NCBI GenBank assembly: GCA_002189035.1
Contig: NEEC01000013.1
Span: 1,736,001 to 1,800,000, forward strand
Source: Utricularia gibba
Taxonomy: Eukaryota; Streptophyta; Magnoliopsida; Lamiales; Lentibulariaceae
DNA length: 64,000 bases
Reading direction: 5' to 3'
The notes beneath the pieces were generated by a model. It was given only the letters and a program-made list of their open reading frames with translations. It did no database searches and was not told the origin of the DNA. Made by a program: the position numbers and the translations under genes. Positions 22,096-33,878 of this stretch are shown here, piece by piece (the first letter of the stretch is position 1; each line of letters opens with the position of its first letter).

Positions 22096-24209
22096 ATGAT
22101 GGAGAAGAAAACGAAAAATGGCTTGTTTTCAGCAATCAAAAGGATTTTTAGTTCAAGGAAGGAAACAGACGTAAGATTCATTTCTGATGGCAACATTATG
22201 CGAAATGCCCAACTTTATGTATATGCTCTTGTTTTTTTTTTTTTTTTCACTTCAGTTGATAGTATACACAGTTTGGATCTTCTGCAAAACCGATTCAGGA
22301 CTATCGACCCTTCATAATGTACATGTTCTTGTTTGTTGCCTGGGTGCAGAGAAAGAAGGGGATATGGGGACATGGTGAAACCAGGTCTTTGTTTCCTCTG
22401 TTCAGACAACCAAGCAGTATCGAAAAAATTCTGGGTGAAGCTGATCAGCTGAACATCCGGCCTCGGTTGTTCTTAGAATCCCCCAAAACTCAAGAAAAGC
22501 TAGCCTTGCAGAAATCTGCGAGAGCATGTTCTTCAAGTGACCCCGGCCATTATCCTGAAACTTTTCCTCTGGAAGCAAATCCCTCTGATGGTGTAGGTCC
22601 TTCTGTTGCTCCCCAACCCCATGTGACAGAATGCAAAGATAAAATCGTAAGGAGGGCACGTCCTCCAAGTGACCCTGAACCTTATGTTCCGGAGTGCTCC
22701 TCTAATGGTGGAGATGCTTCCTACTATCCTGCGCCATGTGTGAAGAAAAGGACTTGCTCCCTCGACCGCTTTCGTGATCCTGATCCAGATACTTCTTCCC
22801 GTTATGGAGGCCCTTTTCCCCGTGTGATAGAAAGTAGGAAGGAAACCAGCACACCTGCATCAACTGCGAAGGATGAGCATGTCTCAGCTTCTAAGATTCA
22901 GGCAGCCTACCGACGGTATCTGGTAATCCCTCATTCTTCTCCATTGCCAGCACTGTGTTGTTCCACCCTCTGTGGATCCAATGAGCATTTTTTCCTGCGG
23001 TGATGCACAGGCGAGGAGGAGTTCTCGGGGCTCAAATGGGCTACCGAGGCTGCAAGAAGTGATGAGAGGGCAGAGCGTAAGGCGGCAGACGATGAGTGCC
23101 ATCAAGAAAATGCAGCTTTTTGTTAGAGTTCAGACGCATATTCAGTCCCAGCGAATGGTCGAAAGCCAGCCACCGTCACTGCAGCATCAGTCGACTCATA
23201 CAAGTAGAGATGTGGAGAGCAGGCCAAGCAGAAGAACATTGAGCCAAATTCTGGTGAGATGCTGCATTGTCTTCTTCTTCTTCTTCTTCCTCCGTGTGAT
23301 CATGTTTCTGATGCATGCTGCTTTTCTCTTCATCGTTTTCAGTCCGAATCCGCTCCAAACGGACAACATTGGAATGACAGCTTTCGAACAAAAGAGGAAG
23401 AAGAAGCACAGCTCCATAGAAAAGCGGAAGCAATCATGAAAAGGGAGAGAGCCATGGCGTATGCATGCTCTCACCAGGTAACTGCTTCCTCCTCTGGGAA
23501 ATCAATCTGCAAGATTACTCTTAGTGATGATCATTCCACCCCATGACAGCAGCAATGGAAGCCGAATCAAAGGCTGGTTCGCGTCACCCGGGATCTTCGG
23601 TTCGATCGATACCCCTGGTCGTGGAGCTGGTTCAGTCATACGCCGGCAGCAGATCCTCCCCAGAACCACACAACTGCAGAAAGTGTTGCATCAACTCCAA
23701 TTCAGGCGTCCTCAGAGAGCGGATCCAGTACTCGATTTCTTACTAGATTCTACAACCACAGGAACTTCCATTCGAAGAGCAGGGAGCCGGCCACACCACA
23801 ATCAACGAAGTCAGCAGCGCCATTCAGGCCAGCCGGAAGGAACCCCGGCTGGTCAAAAAGCCCGTTTGAGACCAGAAGCTTGATGACGAGAGCAAGCCCT
23901 GCTAGTTCAACTTGTGACACTCCACTGAAAGACGATGAAAGCCTCATGTCCTGCCCTCCCTCCACCCGTCCCCATTACATGACTCCCACAATCTCAGCAA
24001 TGGCAAAAGCTAGAACAAGTAGCAATCCGAGGGAGAGGCGTTTCTCGCTCCCCTTCACTCCAGACAGCAGAAACTCCAAAAGGGACTCCGGATTTCAGAC
24101 AGGAAGTCAGTATCATGGGTCCCCGAGATCGAGCAAAAGCTCAGTTGCGAACTCCACTCTCTCTCTGCCGGCGTTTGTAGGTAGAAAGCCTTTTAACAGG
24201 TTCGCGTGA
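22096..24209 (+). CDS. IQ67-domain (IQD) protein, complete
   Basis: This is a calmodulin-binding IQD scaffold protein. It starts MMEKKTKNGLFSAIKRIFSS at 22096-22098, the usual short first exon. The large second exon is Pro/Ser-rich and ends ASKIQAAYRRYL, spliced to ARRSSRGSNGLPRLQEVMRG and then RRQTMSAIKKMQLFVRVQTH. Together these give the IQ67 region with an IQ motif (IQxxxRxxxA) and the following 1-5-10 hydrophobic spacing. Exon 4 ends with KRERAMAYACSHQ. The last exon starts QWKPNQRL and has a degenerate W block (YPWSWSWFSH), where other IQDs show WNWLERW. The C-terminal DUF4005-like region contains SHTP, YMTPTISAMAKARTSSNPRE and RRFSLPF. The stop TGA is at 24207-24209. The frame is intact throughout. 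Confidence 0.92.
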
Positions 24210-24321
24210 ATGATTTTTGTACCCGACCTTTAAAAAAAAGCAAGTCTTTTTAGAAAGATCATGCCTTTTTTTAGAACACAAATAATAAATAAAATCATTA
24301 ACCAGGTAACAAAACTGAAGA

Positions 24322-26326
24322 TTATCGTTGATTCTTGGACACAGTAAACCACTGGGCCATTTCATTGTCGGAATCTTCATCGTCATCGCCCTGCAGAAAC
24401 GAGGGGTACTTGCATTGGCCGCCGTCTTCCTCTTCATCGGCATCGTGAGAGGTTGCATTCCCATCAGCCGTTTGCATTTTAACATTCTGCGGCAGCTCCC
24501 TCTTCCCTCCAGCAATGGGAAACTCCATGAAGCTCGCCTGCACTCGACGATGATGATTCCGAGAGCTCAAGCTGCGTTCGTTTTCTTCCCACTCGTCCTC
24601 GACAAAGTTCAAGGATTGATGATCTCTGTTTGGCGTCTGTTTCGTTAGGAGAAACCATGGCCGTGCTGCACGATTGCTCCAGTTCATATTTGCGGGTTGA
24701 CAAGGAACGGCTGATGCTCTGGAGGCAATGGGTCTGGGGTGATCGCATTTCAAGCACAGCATGTTTCTTCGGAAGTTTATGTAGTTACACCTATCAATAC
24801 AAGCAAGATTTAAGATGTTTTTTTTTATTTTATGATGACAGCTGAAAAGTAGGATGGGGAGGAGAAAGATGTCTCACGAATCACATTCCCATTCTCCGAG
24901 GATAAGTTGCCGTTTTGGAGGCTTCGCCTCACACTGAAAACAACGAGTGTTTCTTGCAAAGTTCAGTAAGTTGCACCTGCAAAAAGCAGAATCAAGTGAA
25001 CTGGAGAGTTGCCTTGGAAGTATGCTTGCAGCTCAAGGTAAATAAATACTTGTCACATATCCAGTCTCCTTTCTTCAATGGGAGATCCTTCTGATCCATG
25101 GATAGTCTCCTTAATCGATCGAGGAACACATTGTTACACCTCAAGCATTTCATGTTCCTCGCAAAGTTTTGGAAGTTGCACCTGGGAATACAATAAATCA
25201 ACAAACTAGAAGAATATGGTTTCATGAGGAAGCAAGTTGTAACTTACTTGGGGCAAATCCAGTCGCCTGGCTTCATTGAAGAAGCATCTTTGCGCTGCAA
25301 ATCATCTTCATCTCCACGTTCGGACAACGTCTGCTCGTCTCCTAATGGTTCCATTTCATGCCCTTCAGACTTGATGTCTGCCATTGCTTTCAACAGCGCT
25401 CTTACAGACTCACTAACCCGTTTATTTAAGCAGGGCTTGTTTTCCACAGAACCAACGAAAGGATCAAGTCCATATGTCAACAAGATGCGCATAACATCAG
25501 TGGTTCGACCCCTTTCCTCCTCACGAGCCTTTACATAAGCTCGTTCGCAATCACCTCTTAACGCACAGGCTCTGCAGACCTACTATGATGACATCATTCC
25601 ATAGACAGTCAACATGAACTTTGTTCATCCTCAACAAAACATTGGATTAGGGACTCACATTTCCTTCTTCCACTTGCACATGTGCTCTCAGACGCTTCCC
25701 TGAGTTTACAACTTTCCTGTCTGTGCTGGGGCATCCAGCTTCCGCAATAACTTGAATATCTGTAAAGGGTAAGTACCTGAAAGCAAAGATGGGATTGAAC
25801 CCAAGAAAACTATAGCAACACTTACATGATGGAAACAAACAAAAACAGGGGTACATCATTCAGTCCCACTATCAAACAGATTACTGGCTCTCCCTCTCCC
25901 TCACTTGCGATCCTTCTTGTTGTACCTTAAAAGATGGTAGTGGTCGCGTGCAAAATTCAAGCAGGCAGTTCTTATCGATTTCGCCTCTTTATGACCCAGA
26001 GTCCCAGACTTCGAAAAGGGGTTTCCCATTTCATCGAAATAACCGTTCTTGAGCAATCTGCTCATCAAATCCACCCACTCACTCCACGGATGTAAAATCT
26101 TCCCATCATTCTGCTCATCGAGGGATGAAGCTTTCTCAAAGTTCAAATGACGGCCGGGTTTCGAGGATTTGTACTGCTCGACTTCATTACGACAGAACTC
26201 AATTGCAGGATTGTTGAGAGAAGGATTTCTTGAAGCACGGCCGTGAACCCCCGCACACCCAAGCCCAACATCACGCCTACCCCGGGATTTGAAGAATTTC
26301 TTCAAAGTTCTAGACAGAAACATCAT
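24322..26326 (-). CDS. VAR3-like RanBP2-type zinc-finger protein
   Basis: VAR3 and relatives are organelle proteins with tandem RanBP2 zinc fingers, linked in Arabidopsis to chloroplast development and, in the OZ group, to organelle RNA editing. The start is at 26324-26326 (MMFLSRTLKKFFKSRGRRDV), a basic amphipathic, presequence-like N-terminus. A conserved helical region follows: EWVDLMSRLLKNGYFDEMGN, then YLPFTDIQVIAEAGCPSTDR, CRACALRGDCERAYVKA and DVMRILLTYGLDPF. Three RanBP2 fingers then run in order: GDWICPKCNFQNFARNMKCL, GDWICDK plus CNLLNFARNTRCFQC, and GEWECDS plus CNYINFRRNMLCLKC. Each has a WxCxxC...NxxxRxxCxxC pattern split by introns. The C-terminus is acidic (DDDEDSDNEMAQW) and stops at 24322. 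RNA editing or RNA binding here is inferred from the family only. Confidence 0.9.
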
Positions 26327-26615
26327 TGCTACTCCATCGGAATAAGTTGCAGTTCTTCCAAGCGGGAAGGTATAACCAGGTGCCAGGCCCTATCCTTGAA
26401 TAGAGTTGGGCCTCTGGAGGGCCCACAGGCCCAATCCTGGTTTGGCTTCTCGTAAACTTTATTCATAAAATTTACTTAATGACGCTTTCTTTTACGGTGG
26501 ATGGGCATATTCGTCTTTTCACACAACAAACTAAGTGCTTTCTTATTTTATTTCTGACAGAGGCACAAACACAAACACCTTATGTGCACTATAATAATAT
26601 CTTCTTCTTCTTCCT

Positions 26616-27077
26616 CTAGCCGGAGATGCCAATCGTCTTGAGCTCCGGCTTCTTAACTTCCTCCTTGGGCACCGTAACAGTCAGAACGCCATTCTCCATA
26701 GCCGCCCTCACGTGATCCAGCTTCGCATTCTCCGGCAGCCTGAATCGGCGCAGGAATTTTCCGCTGCTCCGCTCCACACGGTGCCACCTATCGTTCTTCT
26801 CCTCCAGCTCCTTCTTCCTCTCCCCACTGATCTGCAGAATAGCCCCGTCTTCCACCTCCACTTTGACCTCCTCCTTCTTCAGTCCAGGAACATCCACTTT
26901 GAAGACATGCGCATCCGCCGTCTCCTTCCAATCGATCCGCGCATTCGCGATGGCTGTCGTTTCCGACGGAAAATTGGCGGCCGGGCTGAGATCCTGGAAG
27001 GGATCCCATAAGTCGAGCGCCAACGGATCGAAGACATTCCCGCGGCGGTTACCGAAGATGCTTGGAATCAGAGACAT
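26616..27077 (-). CDS. Class I cytosolic small heat-shock protein (17-18 kDa)
   Basis: This is an ATP-independent chaperone that holds unfolding proteins during heat stress. It is a single intronless exon, 153 residues, as usual for class I plant sHSPs. I chose the ATG at 27075-27077 because [20 protein letters not shown] is the invariant class I start. Residues about 47-135 form the alpha-crystallin domain: [56 protein letters not shown] and [14 protein letters not shown]. The C-terminal IGI is the IxI-type oligomer contact, ending ISG. No transit or ER-retention signal is present, supporting a cytosolic location. The promoter carries a heat-shock element and TATA box, listed separately. Confidence 0.97.
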   Translation of the reverse strand: MSLIPSIFGNRRGNVFDPLALDLWDPFQDLSPAANFPSETTAIANARIDWKETADAHVFKVDVPGLKKEEVKVEVEDGAILQISGERKKELEEKNDRWHRVERSSGKFLRRFRLPENAKLDHVRAAMENGVLTVTVPKEEVKKPELKTIGISG

Positions 27078-27165
27078 GTTGAGACCTTTTTTACCTCGCA
27101 ACTATGCCTTGAGTTGATACGCGAATTCTTCTGAAATTGTTGAGTGATGGCCGGAAGTAGCGATA

Positions 27166-27173
27166 CTTAAATA
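27166..27173 (-). promoter_or_regulatory. TATA box of the sHSP gene
   Basis: TATTTAAG on the minus strand, about 90 bases upstream of the start codon and just downstream of the heat-shock element, the usual layout of plant sHSP promoters. Confidence 0.7.
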
Positions 27174-27188
27174 CAGCGAACCTGGCTT

Positions 27189-27206
27189 TTCTCGAAGGAT
27201 CCAGAA
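27189..27206 (-). promoter_or_regulatory. Heat-shock element of the sHSP gene
   Basis: The plus strand reads TTCtcGAAggATCcaGAA, alternating nTTCn/nGAAn units at the required 5-base spacing, with only the third unit imperfect. It sits about 15 bases above the TATA box. HSF binding is inferred from the motif. Confidence 0.75.
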
Positions 27207-27947
27207 CGGCCCACCATTTGGGCCCGATGGACGCCTCTGGGCTCATCGTGAACCTGGAAGAACACTCTAGAGACGACGGTGGCCCAATTAATAATATTCC
27301 AATGGTAAAATTTATATTTTCATCTGCAGAATTGATACACTAAAATATTACAAAATTGAAAATTATCAAGATGAGAGTTTCACTAATTTTAAAAAATATT
27401 TTAAAAAATTATTCATTTAAATGAAATATATCTATATTCTTTTTTATTCATTCTTTTCTGAATTCTTCTTATTTTCAATGTTAACAACACAACTAACCTT
27501 TTACATTTGCTTCGTTACTAACAAATTATCATCAATTGTGGAATCGATTAAAAACAAATAATCCTACATTGAGAAATTCAAAATGAAATGATCAAATATA
27601 TAAAAAATTATAAATTATTAATAATCGATTGAATTTAATTTTTTAATATAATTTATATTTTTGTATAATTAAATTTTATATATATTAGATACTTAATTTT
27701 AATATGATATTAAAACACTTGTTTCAGACACGATTTAAATATATAAAATATATTTCTTTGTATAATAAAACTTCATATATAATTAATTCAACCCCTGTGA
27801 TATTTAATGTCAACAAAATCTTGATGAAGTCTCAAGTTTGGATGTAACCAAGCACAACAAACACGTATGTTTTTCTCTCACTCAGCTACTGCTTGAAATT
27901 CGAAAATATATACAGCACAATTCCCGGCACAAGCAGGGAAGGGGAAT
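27207..27947. other. sHSP promoter, distal part, and AT-rich spacer
   Basis: A second pair of GAA units lies near 27250. 27300-27800 is AT-rich with no recognisable element. The TPS 3' UTR occupies the right end. Confidence 0.45.
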
Positions 27948-30667
27948 CTACAGAATGGCCATCTGCTCCGCCACGGAGGCCAAAGCTTGCATCGTGCGCA
28001 CAATCTCCACCGTGTCGTCGAGGTAATACTTGGCCTTGCTCGGCTTCCGGCCGACGGTGCAGGCAAAAACTTCTGCGCTTGGGGCGATGGATGGGCCAGC
28101 CATTGAGCTCATAATGACTTCAAACATGTCTTCATCTGATCGATCGTCCCCGATGCAGAGCACAAAGTCTGGCGACAATTCCTTCTCCTTCATCGATGAC
28201 AGCAGCCGTTTTGCGACGAGTCCCTTGCTCACTCCCTGTTTGTGCACCAGAGCTAAGGCGTGATCATCACTGGATATGGGATATGTAAAAGGAGAAGTGT
28301 GGAAGCTGGCGCACCTGTGGCTTAACCTCAACGTAGTTGACGCCGCTCTTTACAGTAACGGGTTCGTTGGCGAGCACACTCTCGAGGTGATCAAGGAGCT
28401 CTTTTGCTTGACAGGATCCGAAATCGGGATCAGAATCCTCGTAGCTCCAAGCCATGGCTGTTTCCTTGAGCTCGATGACTGAGCCGTCGGTTGTCTCTGT
28501 GTAAAGGTGCATCACGGGCTCTGCAATCTGCTTCCAGTTGCATTCCGTGACAGGCCCCATGGCTTCCCATTCATCGTCGCGCTTCATCCTGAGACCAGTT
28601 TTCTGCTTCAGAAGCTGAAGACGAGGATACGAATGGGGAGAAGGAATTATGCATGTACCTCATGAAATAGCCATGCTCGGCAGCAATCCCCAGCTTGTCA
28701 CAAGTCAAAAACCATTCAGCCAGCTCGTCCCTGCGCCTGGCACTGACTATAAAAACCGTATTGTTCCTGTCTCTGCACAAGCTGTTGAGAATGCCTAATG
28801 TCTCCACGCTCGGTTTCTTGTCAATTGAGCTTTGAGGCATCAAAGTTCCATCGTAGTCGAGAAGAAGGGCTCTGGTGGTGCTTCTCTTGTAAGCTGAAAC
28901 AATATGCTCCATGGCTAACTTCCTGAAGTTTGGATCAAGAGCCACGACACGAAATCGCAGGCCGAACCCAATACCCCAGCATCTTCTATGTGAATGATCC
29001 TTGCAGGCTCGCTCTAAATCTTGCAAGAAACTACGTGACCAGTAGGCAACATCATGTGTGCTAACATACTTGTAATGTTTTTCATGTCTCAGCTGCTTCT
29101 CCGGCTCCGGCATTACGAGGGCGAGATCCATCGCTTCCGCCACCATGTCGATGTTCCAGGGGTTCACTCGCAGCGCACCACTTAAAGAAGGAGAACACCC
29201 AATGAACTCTGATACAACCAGCATGCTCTTCTTGGGAGCACCTTTATCCAATCCTGAAACACTGTCCAGTATTCCATTCCCTTGTCTGCTGATTATATAC
29301 TCATATGGAATGAGATTCATCCCATCCCTCACTGCAGTAACCAGGCAGCATTCAGCAACAACATAATATGCAATTCTCTCGTAAAACTTAAGGGGCCGGT
29401 CGATCAAGATAACAGGATCATATCCTGGTTCGCCAAACATGCTGTTTATTCGCTTCACTGCTGCATAAGTCTCATCCTGAACTTCCTTCACGTCCTTCCC
29501 TTTGCCTCGAGCAGGATTTGCTATCTGCACTAGAACAACCTTCCCCTTCTTCTCCGGGTGCTGCAGAAGGAGCTGCTCCATTGCCAATAACTTCAAGCTA
29601 ATACCCTTGAAGATATCCATGTCATCTACTCCAAGCAGCATCGTCCTCCCCTCCAAAGAAAACTGCTTCATCAGCTCTGCTACCTTTGCCTCTGTCTCGG
29701 GGAGGCTTAAGACAGATTGAAGCTGGCCCATATGAATTCCAACAGGAAGAATCTTGATGCTCACCGTTCGGCCGTAGTATTCAAGTCCTATATATCCTCT
29801 TTTCGACTCATAAGACAAACCTAGCATCCTACTGCAACAAGAAAGAAAATGGCGAGCGTAATCGAATGTGTGGAATCCGATCAAGTCTGAATTGAGCAAA
29901 GCACGCAAAAGCTCTTCCCTGATCGGCAATGTCTTGTAAATCTCAGATGATGGGAATGGACTGTGCAGGAAGAAACCAAGCTTCACTCTGTTGAACCTCT
30001 TTCTCAAGAAAGAAGGTAGAACCATAAGATGGTAGTCATGAATCCAAACATAATCGTCTTCAGGACTTATAACTTCCATGATTCTATCAGCAAATATTTT
30101 GTTCACAGATACATAAGCCTGCCAGAGTGATCGGTTAAACCGACCGCCGAGATCCGGAGACAATGGCAGCATGTAGTGAAACAAAGGCCACAGCTGCTGC
30201 TTACAGAATCCATGATAGTACCGTGTGAATAAATCCTGTGGCAGAAACGTAGGGACACACCTAAAGGTCTCCAGGAGTATCTGAGAAACTTCATCTTGAT
30301 CATTTGGATGAATATCTTCACTCAAACAACCAACGTATATAAACTCAACGTCTTCGTCTCCCAGCCCATCTTTGAGCTGGAGGAGAAGTGAATTCTCATC
30401 CCAACTGAAGCTCCAGCCTCGACTACCATCAGTTCTTCGATTCGCCTTCAATGGGAGCTGATTCGCCACAATTATAACCCGGTCCCTTTGCGCAGACGAA
30501 GATGAAGGATCAGACACGACACTGTCAGCTCCATCGTCTTCTATGTCAGAAATTATCCCAGGAACTGTCATCACACGAGGTAATCGCCGGCTTATCCGGC
30601 TGAAAGACGGTGCCGGAGCATCGCCAGAGACTAGCTCCAGCAAGTTTGAATATGAACGAGAAACCAT
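27948..30667 (-). CDS. TPS: Class II trehalose-6-phosphate synthase-like protein (TPS5/6-type)
   Basis: Class II TPS proteins fuse a synthase-like GT20 domain to a phosphatase-like HAD domain; most lack measurable synthase activity and act in sugar and stress signalling. The start at 30665-30667 gives MVSRSYSNLLELVSGDAPAP, a class II N-terminus. The GT20 domain (about residues 60-550) shows VANQLPLKANRR, VWIHDYHLMVLPSFLRKRF, LGFFLHSPFPSSEIYKTLPI, GVDDMDIFKGISLKLLAMEQ and TAVRDGMNLIPYEYI. The HAD part keeps motif I LLDYDGTLMP and motif III GDDRSDEDMFE, then PSKAKYYLDD. Three exons: a long first exon spliced at HGYFMR, then MKRDDEWEAMG, then GVSKGLVAKRLLSSM, ending EQMAIL. Length is about 855 residues, normal. 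Two short upstream ORFs lie just before the start. Confidence 0.95.
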
Positions 30668-30712
30668 TTACGCATACGCCTTCCAAAATCAACCACCACC
30701 CAAATCCAACAT
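30631..30712 (-). promoter_or_regulatory. Two short uORFs at the TPS start
   Basis: One ATG at 30710-30712 encodes MLDLGGG and stops at 30689. A second at 30673-30675 runs 14 codons and stops at 30631, overlapping the TPS start (30667) in another frame. They matter only if the mature leader includes them. Confidence 0.5.
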
Positions 30713-31632
30713 CTCTAAAACTGTACTACTTTCAAACACCAACTGCTCCGCCTCAACACGAAGAACAGTCCGTCAGTTAACAAGCCAAATATATAGCTGA
30801 TAAAACTCACCCCCGCAAACAAAAGATCAATAAAAATCCCAGACAGCACAAAATAGGACCGACCCACCTCAAAAAACAAAAACCACAAACCAGTTAGCTC
30901 TTCAAAAGCATACCTTCCCGGCGGCAACAGAAAAAACCCAGATCAAAAAATCAGTGAAAAAGATGAAAAAGAAAGCGGTCGCTGAGATCTGAAGATGCCG
31001 CGTTTGACCTCACGGTGCTTGCACAGAGTATAAATACAACACATGGACTCCCAAAAAAGGAGTAAACGCTACACCAGGAACCCAAGAATTTGTTGCAAAG
31101 TAGAATGAAACAGCCAAATCAGGATCCTGCACTCCTCTCACTCATGTGATCTCCACGAATATTAATATAAAATCATGCCCCCAGCTCCACTTGGGACTTT
31201 TCTATTTCCCCCCTAAAGCTCCTAGAGGCATCAATGGCATTCACATCTACGACGCCTTCAGCCCTGTTGCGCTGCTTTTCATCATTTAAATTTTTTTTTC
31301 AATGGCAATTGTTTTCATATTAATATTTTTTAGACAATTATTCTGAAAAATAAACATAGAGTAATTCCACGTAGGAAAATGGGCGCCAGGTGGCTCATTA
31401 TTCTCGGGAGATGTGAGGTGTGGGGACCACACCATTAACGCGCTGCCAATTAGACGACTAAATACGATAACAATAAATAATATTAAATGTCTTCGGTTTG
31501 TAGATAAGATTGAGAACCGGAATATTCGGAAAATCGAATATTCCAATTCTTGTCGGAACATGCAGATTTTTTCCGACGCGCACAAAAACGTGCGATCAAA
31601 TCAGAGACGCACTTTTCGCAGCAATCAAGGCC
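30713..31632. other. TPS leader and promoter; ASB 3' side
   Basis: 30713-31000 probably contains the TPS leader and a leader intron. 31260-31600 is AT-rich. No coding gene is supported. Confidence 0.45.
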
Positions 31633-33428
31633 TCAGTTTCCGGAGAGCTGAGATGCAGCTTCCCTTCTCTCGATCAGCTTGATGAAGTTACGGACAATGG
31701 TCTTGCCTTCGGTGGTGATGATGCTTTCTGGATGGAACTGAACTCCCTGCATTCACCGGAAACAGAGATAGATTGTTTCCTCGAAGAGATAAAATATACA
31801 AGAATGACACTAACTAATATGAACTATCTGTCAATCAGTGAGTGTGCCTTCTTTCACTTAGCGGAGTCCAATGCATGGTAAAATCTCGATGAAACAAGCT
31901 TTTTACGGAAGAAAGATCAGGGGAAAGTATATCTTACCAGCAGATGCTTGTGGACTTTGTGGCGAGCAGCCATCACCAACCCATCTCCTGTTCGTGCAGT
32001 TACTTCAAGAACATCACTTGGGAAGCTTTCCTCTTCTATTACAAGGCTGTGGTATCGAGCGGCCGTGAAGGGGCTGGAGACAATACAGAAAAAAAAATCA
32101 GCAGCAGAGTATGTGCTTTTTCCGAGAAAATGGTAGAGCAAAAGCACCTGGTATACCAGATGATGTATCACAGGAAGAGAAAAAGAATCTTTCCGGGATT
32201 TATTCAAGGGGAAGCACACGTTACTTAAGTCAAACATGAGAGAGCTAGCTGAGCAAAGACCTATCTACATAGCATGCTGAAATAGATCAAGTAATGCAAC
32301 ACGTGTTCATGCAGTAAAAAAAAAATGGATGCAACGCGTATCTGGGCCTCCTTACTTTGATAGACCTGCAAACAGCCCATCTTCAGCACCTTCATCGTAG
32401 TACACAAGAGAACTTTTTCCATGAACAACACCATAAGGGGACCGCACAATTTTACCTGAAAATCTCAGTATTTGGTATTCCGGATAGCATTTCGTGACCA
32501 ACCATGGGAAATATAATTACCTCCAAAAGCTTCCCCAATGCATTGCAGTCCCATACACACACCAAACAATGGTACGATAGGCCCAAGTTCTTTCACCGTC
32601 TGCAAAGATATCCCTGAATCTTGAGGCGTACCTGTGATTAAGTAAACGAAGGAAACGCAATCAAGGGACATAAAACAAAACAAAGATTACATATTGGTAC
32701 AGAGAGTAGTACGATCACGATTTGTTACCTGGTCCAGGAGAAATTAAAATGCCTCTAGGTGCTTTCCTACACAGAACAACGGACCAAGGTTAATCTCGGG
32801 GATTGCTTACATCCCCAAACACTCAAAACGCCTGCATTCACATTTCTATTACAAGATGTGACTTGGATTCAGGATCCCAGTTTCAAGTTTACACATGGTA
32901 AACTGTCAAGTTTACACATGGTAAACTGTCAGGGTGATTTTCTCAAGCATTTGGCATCAAAATCCCTGAGTTCCAATGCGCAAGAAACCCAAAACATTTC
33001 TTACTCTTTGAGTTCGTCAACCGTGAGCTCGTCATTCCTGAATACCTCGAACTCACATCCCAGCTCCCCTAGGTACTGTAAAACCCAATAGCGTTTCCTT
33101 TTTCTACGCCATCCACATACGAAATTGGTCGACACGATAAAAATAAGCGAAAAGCAACCAACCTGGCAGAGATTATAAGTAAAACTGTCGTAATTATCAA
33201 TAACTACAATAGAACCGCCGCTACCCCTTTCGCCGCCACTGAATTGACTGATGAAATATTCTTTTCCGATATCGCTAGAGGCGTAGTGGGACAAATCGCA
33301 CACCGATTCTGATGTTTTAGGGCTTCGAAACGGAGATACTGTGATCTGGGAGGTGCGGCTCGTCCATACCGCGGAATTGGAGGTGAAACCATGTTGCCGG
33401 TAGCCGAGCGAACGGCAAGACTCGCCAT
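31633..33428 (-). CDS. ASB1: Anthranilate synthase beta subunit (glutamine amidotransferase), plastid
   Basis: The beta subunit supplies ammonia from glutamine to the alpha subunit, which converts chorismate to anthranilate, the first committed step of tryptophan synthesis in plastids. The class I amidotransferase domain is complete: [66 protein letters not shown], the nucleophile loop [52 protein letters not shown] and the His-Glu end [20 protein letters not shown]. The stop TGA is at 31633-31635. The ATG at 33426-33428 sits in a strong context (gccaccATGG), but its frame ([12 protein letters not shown]) does not reach the mature domain. The neighbouring frame reads [20 protein letters not shown] and on into the domain, like a transit peptide. 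One missing base early in exon 1 (about 33345-33410) would join them. Confidence 0.92.
32885..32930. repeat. Perfect 23-bp tandem duplication in an ASB intron
   Basis: The unit, which contains the palindrome gtttacacatggtaaac, occurs at 32885-32907 and again at 32908-32930 with no mismatch. It lies within an intron of the anthranilate synthase beta gene. Confidence 0.9.
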
Positions 33429-33878
33429 GGTGGCTGGCGGCGGAACACGGCCTGGATAACGATATTACGTAAAATGACGGAGGAATCCATCACAAGAGAT
33501 TCAGAAGTAGAAATACACCGACTTCAATGGCAGCAATCCGGCACTGAATTTTGACTCATAATTAAAAAGCATTTACCTAAAATATTCGGTATTTTATTCA
33601 TGGAGAATTAAAATAAATCCTAAATATTTCAATAGAAAAAAATATTTTCAAATATCACTCATTAAATTGAAAATTAATTTTAATTTGATATGTGAAATAA
33701 TAATGAACAAAATTTCGATTTAAAAATTTAAAAAAAAAACCAACGTATTTTTGTTTATAGTGTACTTGTGTAGTGTTTGGAAATAGCATTGAAACTTATG
33801 GCTGATTGGTCGCCTACGTTGATGGAGTCGACGGATCGGTATGTGATAACTCTGTGAGGATTTCGCCGACGTAAGCCA
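33429..33878. promoter_or_regulatory. Divergent promoter between ASB and ARC3
   Basis: The two start codons point away from each other across 450 bases, so both promoters and leaders must fit here. 33560-33760 is AT-rich. I see no strong named element. Confidence 0.55.

Noticed and set aside
21432-22196. 254-codon minus-strand ORF opposite the IQD leader
   Set aside because: Composition is biased by a pyrimidine-rich plus-strand leader; it contains no conserved motif and overlaps the IQD start.
30715-30927. 70-codon ORF upstream of TPS as a conserved uORF peptide
   Set aside because: It begins at a TTG rather than an ATG and probably lies in a leader intron.
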